The position numbers and the translations under genes were made by a program. Source: Steinernema hermaphroditum (Eukaryota; Nematoda; Chromadorea; Rhabditida; Steinernematidae). From it: 64,000 nucleotides of DNA. Shown here piece by piece: positions 11,724 through 22,720 of this stretch (positions are counted from its first letter, which is position 1; each line of letters starts with the position of its first letter). The DNA is taken from contig CM059621.1 of the NCBI GenBank assembly GCA_030435675.1, forward strand, positions 1,922,001 to 1,986,000, written 5' to 3'. The notes beneath the pieces are model-generated. The model was given only the letters and a program-made list of their open reading frames with translations. It searched no databases and was not told where the DNA came from.

Positions 11724-12689
11724 ATGTGGTCCTCCGCTGTCGTGGATCAAATATATAGCATAGCCACGGACGTGACTATAGTAATTCACGTACCTATGAA
11801 GCTTTTTGCCATGTACATCATACTGCGACACTCGCCTGCTAACATGGACGAACTTCCGTACTTCCTGCTTAACACAATGGTCTGGAATCTCGCCGGCAAT
11901 TTACTTTCTGCCATATTGCACTCCCACCCCCTATTGCCAGCCCAATGTTTTAAAATATCCGGTCTCATCAGCTACTTCACCACTAGTGAACACGTAGGTC
12001 ATATTGTATTAGCTTTGCTTTACACATGTATACAAAACGGCTGCTTGGCGATGGTACTCGCATTTCCATATCGCTATTTGGCGCTTGCTCATTCTCACTT
12101 TGTTAAAAAGTTTACGTCCACCCAGTGGTGGATGTCTGGTGCCTCTCTGCATGTAGCAACCACTGTTTTCAGTCTAGGCTGTTATTCACTGATGATTGTA
12201 CCCTACGCCGATTACCCTGAGAAGGAGGTTCTCCCGCTAGTGGGAGGAATTTTCTGCCTCGCTCCGTATGGCTGGACGAAATACATCGTTGTGACGGCGC
12301 TAGGAATCGCAGGTTCAGCCGCAGTGGCCACAATTGTGATTTCGTCTGTACTGCTTCGAAGATATCTCACACAAATTAGCGACAAAATGAGTGCAAAAAC
12401 TCTGCAGCTTCAGCGAAAATTTCAACGATATCTCATTGTAATAACCATTGTTCCTGTGCTATTAGGTGCGGTCCCCGTAGCTCTACTTATTGTTTGTCAG
12501 GGATTTCCTCATATTCCCTACAGCCGTGAGATCGCCATGACGTGCCTTTTGTTTATTTTGAATTACGGAGCGGTTAATGCAATGGTTTCTATTTTTATCT
12601 TCAAACCATACTTGAAGGCTGCAAAAGGAATTTTATCGCTATGCCTCTGCCGGAAAACAACTACTGTGCAAAACATTGTTGTGAGTTAG
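11724..12689 (+). CDS. Intronless SRH/SRI-like 7TM chemoreceptor (family A), 321 aa
   Basis: Intact tandem paralogue of the 9353 gene (offset about 2.37 kb), with the same motifs: HVPMKLFAMYI, RHSPANMDELPYFLLN, FPYRYLALAH, SAKTLQLQRKFQRYL, SREIAMTC and FKPYLKAAKG. It is two codons longer because of an extra CL before the terminal basic segment. It converges on the receptor at 12780-13754 with only 90 bp between stops. The likely role is a chemosensory GPCR; ligand and neuron are unknown. Confidence 0.86.
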   Translation: MWSSAVVDQIYSIATDVTIVIHVPMKLFAMYIILRHSPANMDELPYFLLNTMVWNLAGNLLSAILHSHPLLPAQCFKISGLISYFTTSEHVGHIVLALLYTCIQNGCLAMVLAFPYRYLALAHSHFVKKFTSTQWWMSGASLHVATTVFSLGCYSLMIVPYADYPEKEVLPLVGGIFCLAPYGWTKYIVVTALGIAGSAAVATIVISSVLLRRYLTQISDKMSAKTLQLQRKFQRYLIVITIVPVLLGAVPVALLIVCQGFPHIPYSREIAMTCLLFILNYGAVNAMVSIFIFKPYLKAAKGILSLCLCRKTTTVQNIVVS

Positions 12690-12779
12690 GAATGTGTTCG
12701 CTGGTTGTATTGCTACCAACTCACATCTGCAGCGTTGTAAGGTTGTTCATATCTTACCAATATTTATTCCTTTCATCAA

Positions 12780-13754
12780 CTATTTCTTTAGGAAGGTCGA
12801 CACCCTCGATGATGCAATGAAGAAACAAACAAATCTCCACAGAACCCCTTTGGCCGCTTTGTAATACGGCTTATATGTTATAATCGAGACGGCAGAATAG
12901 ATCGCTCCGTGATTATAGAGGACAAACGTGCAGATCATTTGGATCTCACGACTGTACGGGATAGTCTTTGGGTAAAGGATTATGATGTTACAAATCAACA
13001 ATGGGAAGCATCCAAAGACCAGCGGGACTGCCGTTAGAATTAGTAGGTATAATAGGAATTTTCGATGAAGTTCCAGAGTTTGCGGGCTGAGTGTGTTCCT
13101 CATTTTGATGAGAGATCGCCTGAGGAGAAGCGCGAACGTAGGTATCGTAACCGTTGATATTGAGCTTACGATCAAGACGCCAATTAGTATGATGTTCTTT
13201 CGCCATCCATACGGCCGAAGGCAGAACACGCCGTCTTTGGCTGGAAGCTCGGTTTTCCAGGGATAGTCGTCGAAACTGATTATAGACTGTTTGTAAACGT
13301 ATACAAAGCACAAGCAGTAGGCACCATGTATTGCAGCGCAAATGATAACACCCCACATAGTCTTGATCTTTGCGACAAGTTCAGGATGGGCAAAAACAAG
13401 ATATCGATAAGGAAATGCAAAGCATAACGCCAATCCACAATTAAGAATGCAGCAAAATAGTGCAGCAATGAATATATGAGACATATACTCGTTATGAGTC
13501 AGCAAGCTTATAGGTCCATCTGCCCTAGAACACATGGCCGGATATTGAGGGACGATATGCAATGTAGCGCCTATGATGTTCGCCAGAAAGTTCCAGATCA
13601 TAAAATTAAGGATAAACATCGGAAGCGATTCCATTCTCTTTGGTGAATGCCGGAAAACAATAAACATAGATAATATTTTTATAGGTAGATGAACCAGTGT
13701 ACTCAAATCAAGACTTCTATTGTAGATTTGTTCGAATGTAGAAGAGCCTGCCAT
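12780..13754 (-). CDS. Intronless SRH/SRI-like 7TM chemoreceptor (family A), 324 aa
   Basis: Intact single-exon receptor. The start at 13754 (MAGSSTFEQ) is preferred over a methionine three codons upstream, because other members start 6-9 residues before the conserved (D/E)Q(L/I)(F/Y)NR. Visible motifs: HLPIKILSMFI, RHSPKRM, FPYRYLVFAHPEL, CLRPYGWRKN with its conserved cysteine, SPQTLELHRKFLLYLL, SREIQMIC, NHGAIYSAVSI and YKPYYKAAKG. A TATATA lies about 44 bp upstream. It is the full-length counterpart of the pseudogene at 10810-11266 and the parent copy of that duplication. Confidence 0.86.
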   Translation of the reverse strand: MAGSSTFEQIYNRSLDLSTLVHLPIKILSMFIVFRHSPKRMESLPMFILNFMIWNFLANIIGATLHIVPQYPAMCSRADGPISLLTHNEYMSHIFIAALFCCILNCGLALCFAFPYRYLVFAHPELVAKIKTMWGVIICAAIHGAYCLCFVYVYKQSIISFDDYPWKTELPAKDGVFCLRPYGWRKNIILIGVLIVSSISTVTIPTFALLLRRSLIKMRNTLSPQTLELHRKFLLYLLILTAVPLVFGCFPLLICNIIILYPKTIPYSREIQMICTFVLYNHGAIYSAVSIITYKPYYKAAKGVLWRFVCFFIASSRVSTFLKK

Positions 13755-13840
13755 ATGTCTCACCGAGGAGTCAAAGGAGACTCGCCAAACATCAATCCTA
13801 TATACTTGTAATAGTGGTATTTACCGTGTGAAATGACAAT

Positions 13841-16800
13841 CATTCCCCTGTCTGTCGTGGTGGTGAGCGGTCGGGTCCCTCCGTCGCTCTCATCTAGACA
13901 GCGGGGCTAGACTCAGAAGCATTGGAACCGCAGAGTCTAGTAATGTTCCACCCCCACCCGTTTCCTCGCGTTGTGCTTGGAACACTCAATGTGCGCCGGA
14001 TGTCGTCAACGCCACGCCTCGTCGAGCTGCAGAAGGAGTTGGAGAAGACCAACATCGACGTCATCGCCCTCACCGAGCACAGATGGAAGAACTTCGGCGC
14101 AATGGACCTGGAAGACTCGGATTTCTGCTTCTTCCACGCAGGACCAGAAGATAACGCAAGCACTTCGGGCACCGGATTCTTCTTGAAGAAACAACTGAAG
14201 CGCAACGTCCGACAGTTCCGCCAAGTCTCCTCGAGGATTTCTTATCTGGATCTCCAGTTCGAAGACCAAATCCTGCGCCTCTACTCTCTGTATGCGCCCG
14301 CGACGGGATCCAGAGGAATCGATGACGAAGAAGATGACGATGAAGAAGAAGATGACTACGAAGCCTTTCTGGAGGAAATCCGGGCAGAACTGCGCCACGT
14401 TGGTATGCCGATAGGAGTCAACAGGGGTGCCAACGTTGGTGGATCGGGGGAATCCAATCGACGGATAATCCCTGTTCTGCTCGGAGACATGAACGCGAAG
14501 ATGGGCCGCAGAACCGATGAAGACGAAGATGCAATTGGCAACCACGGTTACGGCGAAAGAAACCGGCGCGGACAACTTCTGGTAGACCTCTGCGAAGATT
14601 TTCGGCTCCGGTCGGTCAACTCCTACTTCAAGAGCCGGCCTGGACGTAAATGGACATGGATCTCGCCGAACGGAAGATCGAAGAATTGTATTGACTACAT
14701 TCTGGCTCCGAGAAGCATCCAATTCCGAAGTTCAAACGTCCTGGGCTCCTACAACGCAGGCTCAGACCACCGGATTCTTCGAGCGACGATCCAATCTCCA
14801 ACACCGAGGCTCTGGAGACAAGATCAGCCACCGAAGAAGAAGAAGACGTTGAATCGGGAGCTCTTCAAGATGGCAGTCGCCCTGAACCCGCCGACGATCA
14901 ACACAGAATCGCAAGAAGGATATGCCCAGCTCACCGAGTATGTCCATGAAGCCGCTGGGTTTGCCGAAGAAGACGAAGAAAAGAAGAACCGACTCAGCGC
15001 AAGAACAACCGATCTCCTGCGACAGAGGCACGTGCTTCGACGGCGACAAGTCACCACCGACGACCGGATCGCCCTCACGGAGCTCAACAAGCTGATCCGC
15101 CGTGAGGTGCGCAACGATATCCACGAACATCACCGTCGCCTGGTGGAAGAAGCCGTGACTAACCGCAAGGGACTGAGGAAGGTTTGAGGCGAAGTCGCTA
15201 CCGGCAGAAGAAGGATAGTTCAGCTGCGCGACAAGGATGGGAACCTCTGCTCGACGAAGACACAGATTCACGAGGTCGTCAAGAAGTTCTACGAAGAACT
15301 ATACGCCTCCAGTGTTAACGTCGAATATGAAGCCTCCGAAGAGCCAGAAGAGTGTCCAGAAATCTTACCGGGAGAAGTCGAAGAAGCGATGAGAAGAATG
15401 AAGACTGGACGAAGCCCAGGGAGGGACAAGGTTACGGTTGAAATGCTGAAACTTGCTAAAGACAGTATTCTCGTCCCTCTGACCGGAATCCTGAACTGGT
15501 GCCTTAGAAACTGTGAGGTTCCCGAGAAGATGGCAGACGCGTCGACCATCCTACTGTTCAAGAAGGGAGACCCGATGCTGCTGAAGAACTACAGACCAAT
15601 CTCTTTGCTCTCCGCCGTGTATAAGATCCTGACCAAGGTGATTGTCACTCGGATTGAGCGGATTTTGGATGCTGAGCAGCCAGAGGAGCAAGCGGGATTC
15701 CGAAGAAGCTATTCAACCGTGGACCACCTCCAAGCCGTGAATCTTCTGGTGGAAAAGACGCGTGAATACCGGCTACCGCTCTTCGTCGCTTTCGTCGACT
15801 TTGAGAAGGCGTTCGACTCCGTGGAAATCAACGCTGTGTGGAACGCGATCAAACGTCAAGGAGTTCCGGCTGCGATCATCAACCTGCTGCGGAAGATCTA
15901 TGATCAAGCCGCGTCCTACGTCCAAATTGGTGAAGAACGTGTGCCGATCAAGATCCAGCGAGGAGTCCGCCAGGGAGATACGATCAGCCCAAAACTCTTC
16001 ACGGCGACGCTCGAAGAAATCTTCAGAGAGCTCGACTGGGAAGACTTCGGGATCAACATCAACGGCCGGAAGCTCTCGAATCTACGCTTCGCAGACGACA
16101 TCGCGCTGATCGCCAACACGGAAGAAGAGCTGCAACAGATGGTGACAGAACTCGACGAAGTGTCCCGAAGAAGCGGCCTCAAGATGAACAGGGAGAAGAC
16201 GAAGATCCTGGCAACAGAAGAAGCGTCGATTCTCGTGAACGGAGAAGAAATCGAGCAAGTTGAAGCTTTCGTCTACCTGGGACAGGAAGTCAGGCTGAGA
16301 AGAGACCACTCCAAGGAGATCAACAGAAGAATTCAAAGCGGATGGAACGTTTTCAGGAAGTACAAGGACTTTCTGACTTCCAGAAGCGTCCTGATGCGAT
16401 GGAAAAGAAAACTCTTCGATCAGTGCGTCCTTCCCGCCATGCTCTACGGTTCCGAAACTTGGTCACTCACGAAATCAGCGCGGAAGAGGCTTGCGACCGC
16501 TCAGCGAAGGATGGAACGCCGAATGGCCGGAGTCCGTCTAATAGACAAGAGGACCAATGAGTGGCTCCGAGGCGTCACGAAAGTGAAGGACATCGACGAA
16601 GCGGCAAGAAGAAGGAAGTGGAACTTCGCCTGGAAGATGGCGAACGGAAGCCCGGAAAATTGGTACAACCGACTCGAAGAATGGCGCCCGCCTGTGAAGA
16701 GACCTCTCGGAAGACCTCGAACCCGATGGAGCGATGACTTAACGAAGACACTGGGCAGCAAAAGATGGAGGCACCGTGCGCGTCAAGAAGCCAGAGGACG

Positions 16801-16869
16801 TTGGATAAATATGGGGTGCGACAACATGTAATATGTTAGATATCGCAATAAATTCGTAATTCGTAATTC
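13841..16869 (+). mobile_element. RTE-type non-LTR retrotransposon, about 3.03 kb
   Basis: A full-length-looking element is flanked by an 11-bp target-site duplication (GAAATGACAAT at 13830-13840 and 16870-16880). It has a short 5' untranslated region, one long endonuclease-plus-reverse-transcriptase frame, and a short 3' end with tandem TTCGTAA-like units just before the duplication. Such a short repetitive 3' tail instead of poly(A) is characteristic of the RTE clade. It is inserted just upstream of the receptor at 12780-13754 and is GC-richer than its surroundings, suggesting a fairly young insertion. Confidence 0.92.
13943..16831 (+). pseudogene. RTE ORF (endonuclease + reverse transcriptase) with one internal stop
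   Basis: One reading frame runs from the ATG at 13943 to the stop at 16829-16831, interrupted only by an in-frame TGA at 15185-15187. Before the stop is an AP-endonuclease-like domain (TLNVRR, TEHRW, GDMNAKMG, SDHR). After it is a reverse transcriptase with VDFEKAFDSV, RGVRQGDTISP and FADDIALIA (the catalytic FADD), then a C-terminal region with RPRTRWSDD. A single nonsense change separates nuclease from polymerase, so the copy is probably inactive but only recently so. Stop read-through is possible but not indicated by anything I see. Confidence 0.92.
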
Positions 16870-16880
16870 GAAATGACAAT

Positions 16881-17324
16881 GGAGGCGGCAAGTTCACATA
16901 CTATCACGTCAGATTTGTGATCAGTGTCTAATTTCCTGGTATGGACACGCACATTCCTACCAGAGGTTAAAGCTCATCGTAACGAGACGCACATTCGTGT
17001 GATATTTCACTCGGAAACAGGGTAGAACCGAGCCTGGGACATGGGAAATGGCTTGCGTTCTTTGAACCACCTGGCGTTTATGAATCAGAAATGCGTTCAC
17101 TTTGGTTCGGTCAACGTTTCATATATCATAAAGCGTTCCATAGAAGATATTTAGGTGCAGAACGAAACGTTTCTGTTGTCGTGCAAGACGATATGCCTGT
17201 CATGAATTCACGAAAAAGTCACAACTACGAAAACAATGCGATAAATGATAATTTTTATTATGTGACAAATAGCTGACGCATCTATGTGATTGTTCAAGAT
17301 TCATGCTATAGGCAAACGGGAACT
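16881..17324. other. Spacer, no gene
   Basis: Unique-looking AT-rich DNA between the RTE element and the 3' end of the receptor at 17325. A 61-codon frame at 17091-17276 has no supporting features. Confidence 0.4.
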
Positions 17325-18290
17325 TCATATCACCGTGACTCTTGTCACATCGTTAGTTTTTCTTCCTAACGCACTTGTTATTATTTTCCGGGCTGCGTCA
17401 CGGTACGGCTTGTAGGTCACGATGGAAACGACGGAAAATACAGTCCCATGGTTGGCAATTATCACAGTTACCAGCATTGTAATCTCGTTGGCATAATCGA
17501 TGTATGGGATCTGTCCGACAAAGTTAATTATGCCTAAAGGAACAACGGCGAAGCTCAGCGGGACAGTGGTCACTATCAATAGATATCGAAGAAATTTGAG
17601 ATGTAACTCCAATGTTTGCTTACACATAAAGTTGTTCATTTTAGCCAGATGTCTCCAGAGAAGCAGCGAAAACAAAATAATGACAGCAATACCGATTGAC
17701 GAAAGGAACGAAGCTGTGCCGAGAGTTATCTGAGTTCTCCATCCGCTCGAGGGATAACAGAAGATCAGCTCGTGAGAATTAAGGTCGATGTTAGAGGGAT
17801 ACTCATTAGAGAGTACAGCTATTTCACCATAAAGGACAACGCAAATAGCGGACACAACGATGTGGACACCAATGCATAACAGATAGATAACCTTCCGCTT
17901 TGGTTGCTGTACTTTTGTAGGGTAGGTGAACTCGAAATATCGATACGGGAAAGCAAAGGACAGCGCTAAGATGAAGTTATATTCGCTCCAAGCCATTGCA
18001 CTAAAGAATATGTGTGCTACATATTCGTCTTTAGTGAATGCGCCCAGGACACCATCGACGCGCAGACAGTGCGAAGGAAACATGGGATGAATATGTAGAA
18101 TAGCAACGAGGATGTTGCCAAGAAAGTTCCATACCATCACGTTGAGGAGGAAGTTTGGTAGCGCGCCCATCTCCTTTGGGGAGTGCCTTACGACAATGTA
18201 CATCGAGAAGATTTTGAGTGGAAGATGGATTAATGAAGTGAAGTCAAGGGATCGAGTGAAAAGCTGGTCAACCACCTCTGTGTAGGCCAT
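17325..18290 (-). CDS. Intronless SRH/SRI-like 7TM chemoreceptor (family A), 321 aa
   Basis: Intact single-exon family A receptor. Motifs in order: MAYTEVVDQLFTRSLD N-terminus, HLPLKIFSMYI in TM1, RHSPKEMGALPNFLLN, Cys in HCLRVDG, FPYRYFEF after TM3, CYPSSGW in the second extracellular loop, KQTLELHLKFLRYLL before TM6, ANEITM, and YKPYRDAARK after TM7. It uses the YANE form before TM7, as do the 6224, 19032 and 28704 genes, whereas others use YSRE, which hints at two subfamilies. A TTATAA lies about 34 bp upstream of the start. Confidence 0.86.
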   Translation of the reverse strand: MAYTEVVDQLFTRSLDFTSLIHLPLKIFSMYIVVRHSPKEMGALPNFLLNVMVWNFLGNILVAILHIHPMFPSHCLRVDGVLGAFTKDEYVAHIFFSAMAWSEYNFILALSFAFPYRYFEFTYPTKVQQPKRKVIYLLCIGVHIVVSAICVVLYGEIAVLSNEYPSNIDLNSHELIFCYPSSGWRTQITLGTASFLSSIGIAVIILFSLLLWRHLAKMNNFMCKQTLELHLKFLRYLLIVTTVPLSFAVVPLGIINFVGQIPYIDYANEITMLVTVIIANHGTVFSVVSIVTYKPYRDAARKIITSALGRKTNDVTRVTVI

Positions 18291-19031
18291 TTTAAAGATA
18301 ATGGTTGTTTTTTCCTGTTTTCATTATAAGTTTCTTTGCCTGTGAAAGGCGTGAATGATCCACTACAAACAGTGTATTTGTAAGGACTCCTTATTCACGA
18401 GGCAATGATCTTTGCTTTGTTTGCCCTAAAGCTTTGTTATCTTACTTAATGATGGCCTTTAACGAGGAAAACAATGTGGATTTGTATCTCCTCCACGTCA
18501 CAACGCCCTATTGACGTTTTAGACTGTCGCCTTGACAAATGTGACTAATGCTGCGGATTTGTTAGATTCCTGCATAGAGCGATTCGGCCGTCATGGTAAA
18601 CAACTAAACCTATTAACAGCATCTGCCTGCCGGCTTGGTCTCCATTTCCACCTGCTCTCCTGTAGTTTGAACTTTATTTGTATACCACCAGCTGTACCGG
18701 TACCCGCAACTGTCGAGTGCCCGAAACGAAAATGGAAGCTATCGGGTATCCCATCCGAAAACCCGAAAAAAAAAACCAAAATCCGAACATGTAATACTTC
18801 CAACGCAAAATAGCAAACATATTACCAATTAGGTCACAGAGTCTTGATCATCATCAAGGAGATCGATTCCATCGGTGTCTTATTCAGTGTCTTGGACGAT
18901 GTAAACGTCAGGCTCTTCATTAACCGGCTGCTCTCGGCATTTCATTACGGTGTATTCATTTGGCGGATCCACGGACGTTTTCACGTTCTATGAAATAGTA
19001 AGCATTCTCCCATCTAATTTATTCTATACCA
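18291..19031. other. Spacer, contains a possible orphan exon
   Basis: No complete gene. A GC-rich patch around 18590-18780 has no recognisable coding content. The segment at 18880-18987 looks like an isolated terminal exon and is listed separately. Confidence 0.35.
18880..18987 (-). other. Possible orphan 3' terminal exon (36 codons)
   Basis: After a CATAG acceptor at 18988-18989 (minus strand) there is an open stretch of 35 sense codons plus TAA, encoding an acidic tail that includes NEYTVMKCREQPV and ends VYIVQDTE. It is in phase 0 but no upstream exon is visible: the next sequence on this strand is the complete receptor at 19032-19979. It could be a leftover exon of a lost gene or an alternative 3' end of the neighbour. 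It could also be chance. Confidence 0.2.
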
Positions 19032-19979
19032 TTAAAAGCTTTGCACGCTATTATCAATTCTTCGGAACCGACGCAATAATATTCCTCGCGCAGCATCGTA
19101 GTAGGGCTTGAATGTTACTATGGAGACTATTGAGAACAGTGCACCATGGTTTGCTTCAATTGCAATGCAAACCATAGCTATTTCGTTGGCATATTTGAAG
19201 TGAACGAAGATGACTGTCACAGCTTGCATGGCCAAGGGGGCAGCGCCGAAAACTATTGGCACAGTTGTAATGACGAGGAGATAGAGCAGCACTTTTTTGT
19301 GTAGCTGCAATGTTTGAGCACTCAGATGTTTTAGATACATGTTATTAGCAAGGTGTCGCCACAACAAAAGTGAAAAGACGCTTATAGTTGAAATACCACC
19401 GAACGCCAGGATAAGACAGAAAGCTATAGAAAGGTTGGTGTATAAACCGTCGGGCCAAAAACAAATCATGTTGTCCTGAAATGGCATTTCATTGATATTG
19501 GGGTAAGACGAAGACAGTACAACTATATGCGTGTATAGGTATAAGCCAATACTAGCAGATGACATGTGTGCAATAGCACAAAAGAGGTACGCCCAAATGG
19601 GTTTTACTCGGCTCATTATATCTGGATAAACCAACACAAAGTAGCGATATGGAAAAGCGAAGGTTAACGGTATGCCACAGTTTACCATCGACCCGAATAT
19701 AGTCACAAAAAAGAAGTGTCCGACATGTTCATTGGTAGTGAACGAACTGATAGGACCATCAATCAGGAAACAGCGAAATGGTAATTGGGGTCGGAAATGA
19801 GCAAGAGCTCCTGACGCATTTCCTATAAAATTCCAGGCCATTGCATTCACGATGAAGTAGCGGAGAGCACCCATGTCTTTTGGAGAATAACGAAAAACGA
19901 TGAACATCGAAAAGATTTTGATAGGGAAGTGCATTGCTGCTGATAAGTCAAGGAAGCGGTTGAATAGCTGATCGGTCAT
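19032..19979 (-). CDS. Intronless SRH/SRI-like 7TM chemoreceptor (family A), 315 aa
   Basis: Intact single-exon receptor. The frame is open for 41 codons upstream, but the start at 19979 (MTDQLFNRFLDLS) matches the family. Motifs: HFPIKIFSMFI, RYSPKDMGALRYFIVN, CFLIDGP, FPYRYFVLVYP, CFWPDG in the second extracellular loop, SAQTLQLHKKVLLYLL before TM6, ANEIAMVC, and FKPYYDAARG. It differs from the family by RY for RH in the SPK motif and by a LANNMYLKH insertion in the third cytoplasmic loop. A TATATAA lies about 41 bp upstream. Confidence 0.85.
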   Translation of the reverse strand: MTDQLFNRFLDLSAAMHFPIKIFSMFIVFRYSPKDMGALRYFIVNAMAWNFIGNASGALAHFRPQLPFRCFLIDGPISSFTTNEHVGHFFFVTIFGSMVNCGIPLTFAFPYRYFVLVYPDIMSRVKPIWAYLFCAIAHMSSASIGLYLYTHIVVLSSSYPNINEMPFQDNMICFWPDGLYTNLSIAFCLILAFGGISTISVFSLLLWRHLANNMYLKHLSAQTLQLHKKVLLYLLVITTVPIVFGAAPLAMQAVTVIFVHFKYANEIAMVCIAIEANHGALFSIVSIVTFKPYYDAARGILLRRFRRIDNSVQSF

Positions 19980-20858
19980 GTTAGCAACTTGTATCGTATG
20001 GTCCTCTACTAAACACGGATTATATAGACGGAGTCTGGGCGAGGAGGAGCAGCCGCAGTGACTCAGTAGCTCAGTTTCGTTGTTTTGACAGTAGTACAAC
20101 ACCTGCTTTTGCTATTGCATAGATTGTTATTCAGTTACAGTACATTTAGTCCTATAAGACGAAAACAATTCCACGGACTATAAGGGTTTGTGCCACGGTG
20201 TAGATGTGTCTTTCTTACGAATGTCGTGTGATTTTACAACGACGAGAAACGTGCCGAACGATCTCGCCGCTTGTTGGTTAATCACTTGTGCGAGGAGCGC
20301 CGGCCGCTGGCGGTCGCTCCTCATCCGCTCTGATAACATTAATAAACGAAGTGATTGAATCCAGCCGGGGCGCATCGGTGGTGCAGTGCGAATAAAGCGA
20401 GATTCCAGCGGGCAGCGCAGACATGAGCACCGGTGCATGAGAGCTCAGACGATCGCATAAACAAAATGTTGGTTTTTCGGGAAGCCGAAATCGGAGTTTC
20501 GGTAGTCCAACCGGATTTCGAAACCCGAACCTAAGCTCGTCTATAGTGGACCACATCTTCTTCTTCGAAATAGTAATGTTTTTACGGAGAAATTGAGCTT
20601 TTTAATACTGTGTAAGGTTAACAATTAGTGTAGCTAGTAATGTAGCTCTGAGATGGAAGGCTTATGACCATAACCAACAGCTGTCCTATGCTTTACGTGG
20701 TTACTCGTTGGCTTCAATTTATACATAATGGCGAAAACAGAGCAGATGGTGGAGTTACCCAATAGATTATATTAGCAGTATTTAGTGATCAGCATCAACA
20801 TAGTCTGCTATAGACGGTAAAAAGAAAGTCTCTAATTTGTTGTGGAAGCTGATGGAGC
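19980..20858. other. Intergenic, GC-rich repeat-like patch
   Basis: Region between divergent receptors. At 20280-20560 there is a GC-rich block that may be a distant relic of the repeat A/B type, but I cannot align it convincingly. No gene is supported. Confidence 0.3.
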
Positions 20859-21931
20859 ATGATCGCACTGTTCGCAATAATTATAGGACTATGCTACTTA
20901 ATTGTGGCCTTTGTTTTATTCATTTTGAATGGACTACTGCTATGGGTAAGGTAAGACGCATTGAACTCTCTTTCAAATAGTCACTATAGGCTGTTGTAAG
21001 CAGTGCAGAGTGTAAATCAAACACGTTTAATGTGATCAAGAGCATCTGTGTCTCATGTATGCTTCAGTTGGTTCCTTTGATGATTGGAGGAGTGAGGACG
21101 GTGGCACAGAGCCTATTTCACGACTACCTGGACAAGGTAACTCTCAGCGCGCACAATAAGAAATGACCTTGGTTTAGATCCTTGGAATCATGATCCAGTC
21201 CGGATGGTACCTTTACGTAGCCCTTACTTTGACTCTGGCTGTTGATCGATTCTTCATATTCATCCGAATTAGTCCATCAAAGTACACATTTGTTGTAAAT
21301 CTGTTCGTGGTTCTTTCTTGGATCCTCTGGCTAGCGACTATAATTATGTTTTGTCTTCCCGGTTTTGGATATACGTACGCCTACGATCATGGTGAAAAGT
21401 ACTATTCCTGGAACTATGACAGCAGTGACGGGTCACAGACATTGTCAGCTGTTGATCCTTATTTTCAAGGAGCCGTCTTCGGAACGGCTTTTGTCATATA
21501 TCTCATTGTTTTTGGGTACTTGATTAAGGTACGATCCCGAGTGAAGACATGTTTAGCCGATTTTTCAGCTGAGGAAGTCATCCAGCGGCGATTCCCTATC
21601 CTTCAAAGTGGAAGTCAGAATACTTGCTGTGTCTATAATCTCGTTTGCCAGTGACGTTCTTTTTGTGGCTTTGAGCTCCTACGTGCAGATGACTTACGAG
21701 CTGTTTGCTGACATCATCCACAACGGCGCGTGGCTTATGGAATGCGGCATATTTACGATTCTCACGTTATCCATCAGCGCAAAACTGAGGAACAAAGTGG
21801 TTGATATAGTTTTCAGAAGACAGAACACATCGAAAGTTGTTCACGTTCAAACGACCAGCGGTAAACGCTCTAAAAGCATTGTGGGGGCGATTGTCCCCTG
21901 TTCCAGCTCAACAAACAATAACCAGACTTAA
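20859..21931 (+). CDS. Four-exon 7TM chemoreceptor (family C, SRX/SRXA-like), 315 aa
   Basis: Exons 20859-20945, 20990-21136, 21178-21528 and 21569-21931, all phase 0, with short introns (40-44 nt) ending in ATAG/TTTAG/TTCAG. Features: N-terminal TM ending LNGLLLW; VIKSICVSCMLQL in TM2; LAVDRFFIF at the end of TM3, in the position of the usual DRY-type motif; LPGFGY in the extracellular loop after TM4; KVEVRILAVSIISF entering TM6; and LSISAKLRNKV after TM7. A pattern of EVRIL then ISF resembles SRX/SRXA classes, but I cannot assign it firmly. It is a close paralogue of the gene at 42179-43259, with exon 3 nearly identical, while the first and last exons have diverged. Confidence 0.8.
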
Positions 21932-22411
21932 GTGTGCTCATTTGTGTAATAACTTCACTTTGGTAAGGCTCTTTAATAAATACAGTTATTGAGTGAGCAT
22001 GTCTCTGAAGACGATCATGGGGCCAATGGAATTCTGTTTACAGGCGTCCTAAGGATCCCAAAGTCTGAAGACGACCTGGCTGGTTTCAGACATCCAAGGA
22101 GCGTGAATAGAATACATATTTGAACATATTTGTTGCGTTTATTTCTATAGTTGGCTACGCTGTAGTTGACTTCGAAATGACTATTCTGTAGTACGATCAC
22201 TTTTTGGTTCAACTGTTATCTTGCGTGCACACAGCCATCAGTCAATTTGATGTAAACAATTCTTTATCATTCTCAGTTTAGTACATTGATGGCGATTGCC
22301 ATTGTCTCTCGCACGCAGTGGTCTGATCTTTGCTGATAATGGTTGCATATAACAGAACGGTTGGCGTGCCTCCACCATACACGACTCCTTTTCGGCTCTA
22401 CGTCTGTCGCC
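21932..22411. other. Spacer with receptor 3' end
   Basis: Contains an AATAAA at about 21975 that could serve as the poly(A) signal of the family C receptor. No other feature is seen up to the saposin-like locus. Confidence 0.4.
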
Positions 22412-22720
22412 ATGCTCTCCAGACTTTCCACCTTCGTCATCATGGCCGTTGCTGTCTCCGCTTCCGCAGAAGAACCGATGTGCCGCGAGTGCCAGGCAAT
22501 AATAAACGATGCCAAAAACCTCTACAACAACGACTTTTCCAGTATTACTTAGCAGGAATATATGAAGGACGTCATGGGAGGATGCGATAAAGTCTTTCGC
22601 GACATGTGGGAAGTCATAGTCTGCCATCGGCTGTTTCTCGAGAACGAGGACAAATTTATCGCAGCCCTCAAGAACGGTCAAGAAACCTACAAGGTTTGCC
22701 AGGCTGGAACTATGTGCTAA
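22412..22720 (+). pseudogene. Saposin-like (SPP/caenopore-type) gene with in-frame stop
   Basis: The frame starts with a clear signal peptide (MLSRLSTFVIMAVAVSASA) followed by a short saposin-B-type domain. It has six cysteines in saposin order: C-x2-C near the start, two in the middle (GGCDK, IVCHRL), and a final C-x5-C pair (KVCQAGTMC). An in-frame TAG at 22550-22552 interrupts it between the first cysteine pair and the rest, and no plausible intron removes it (the only nearby GT..AG would be 11 nt). Nematode SPP proteins are small secreted membrane-active or lipid-binding proteins, many made in the gut. As it stands, this copy would give a peptide of 46 residues. Confidence 0.75.
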
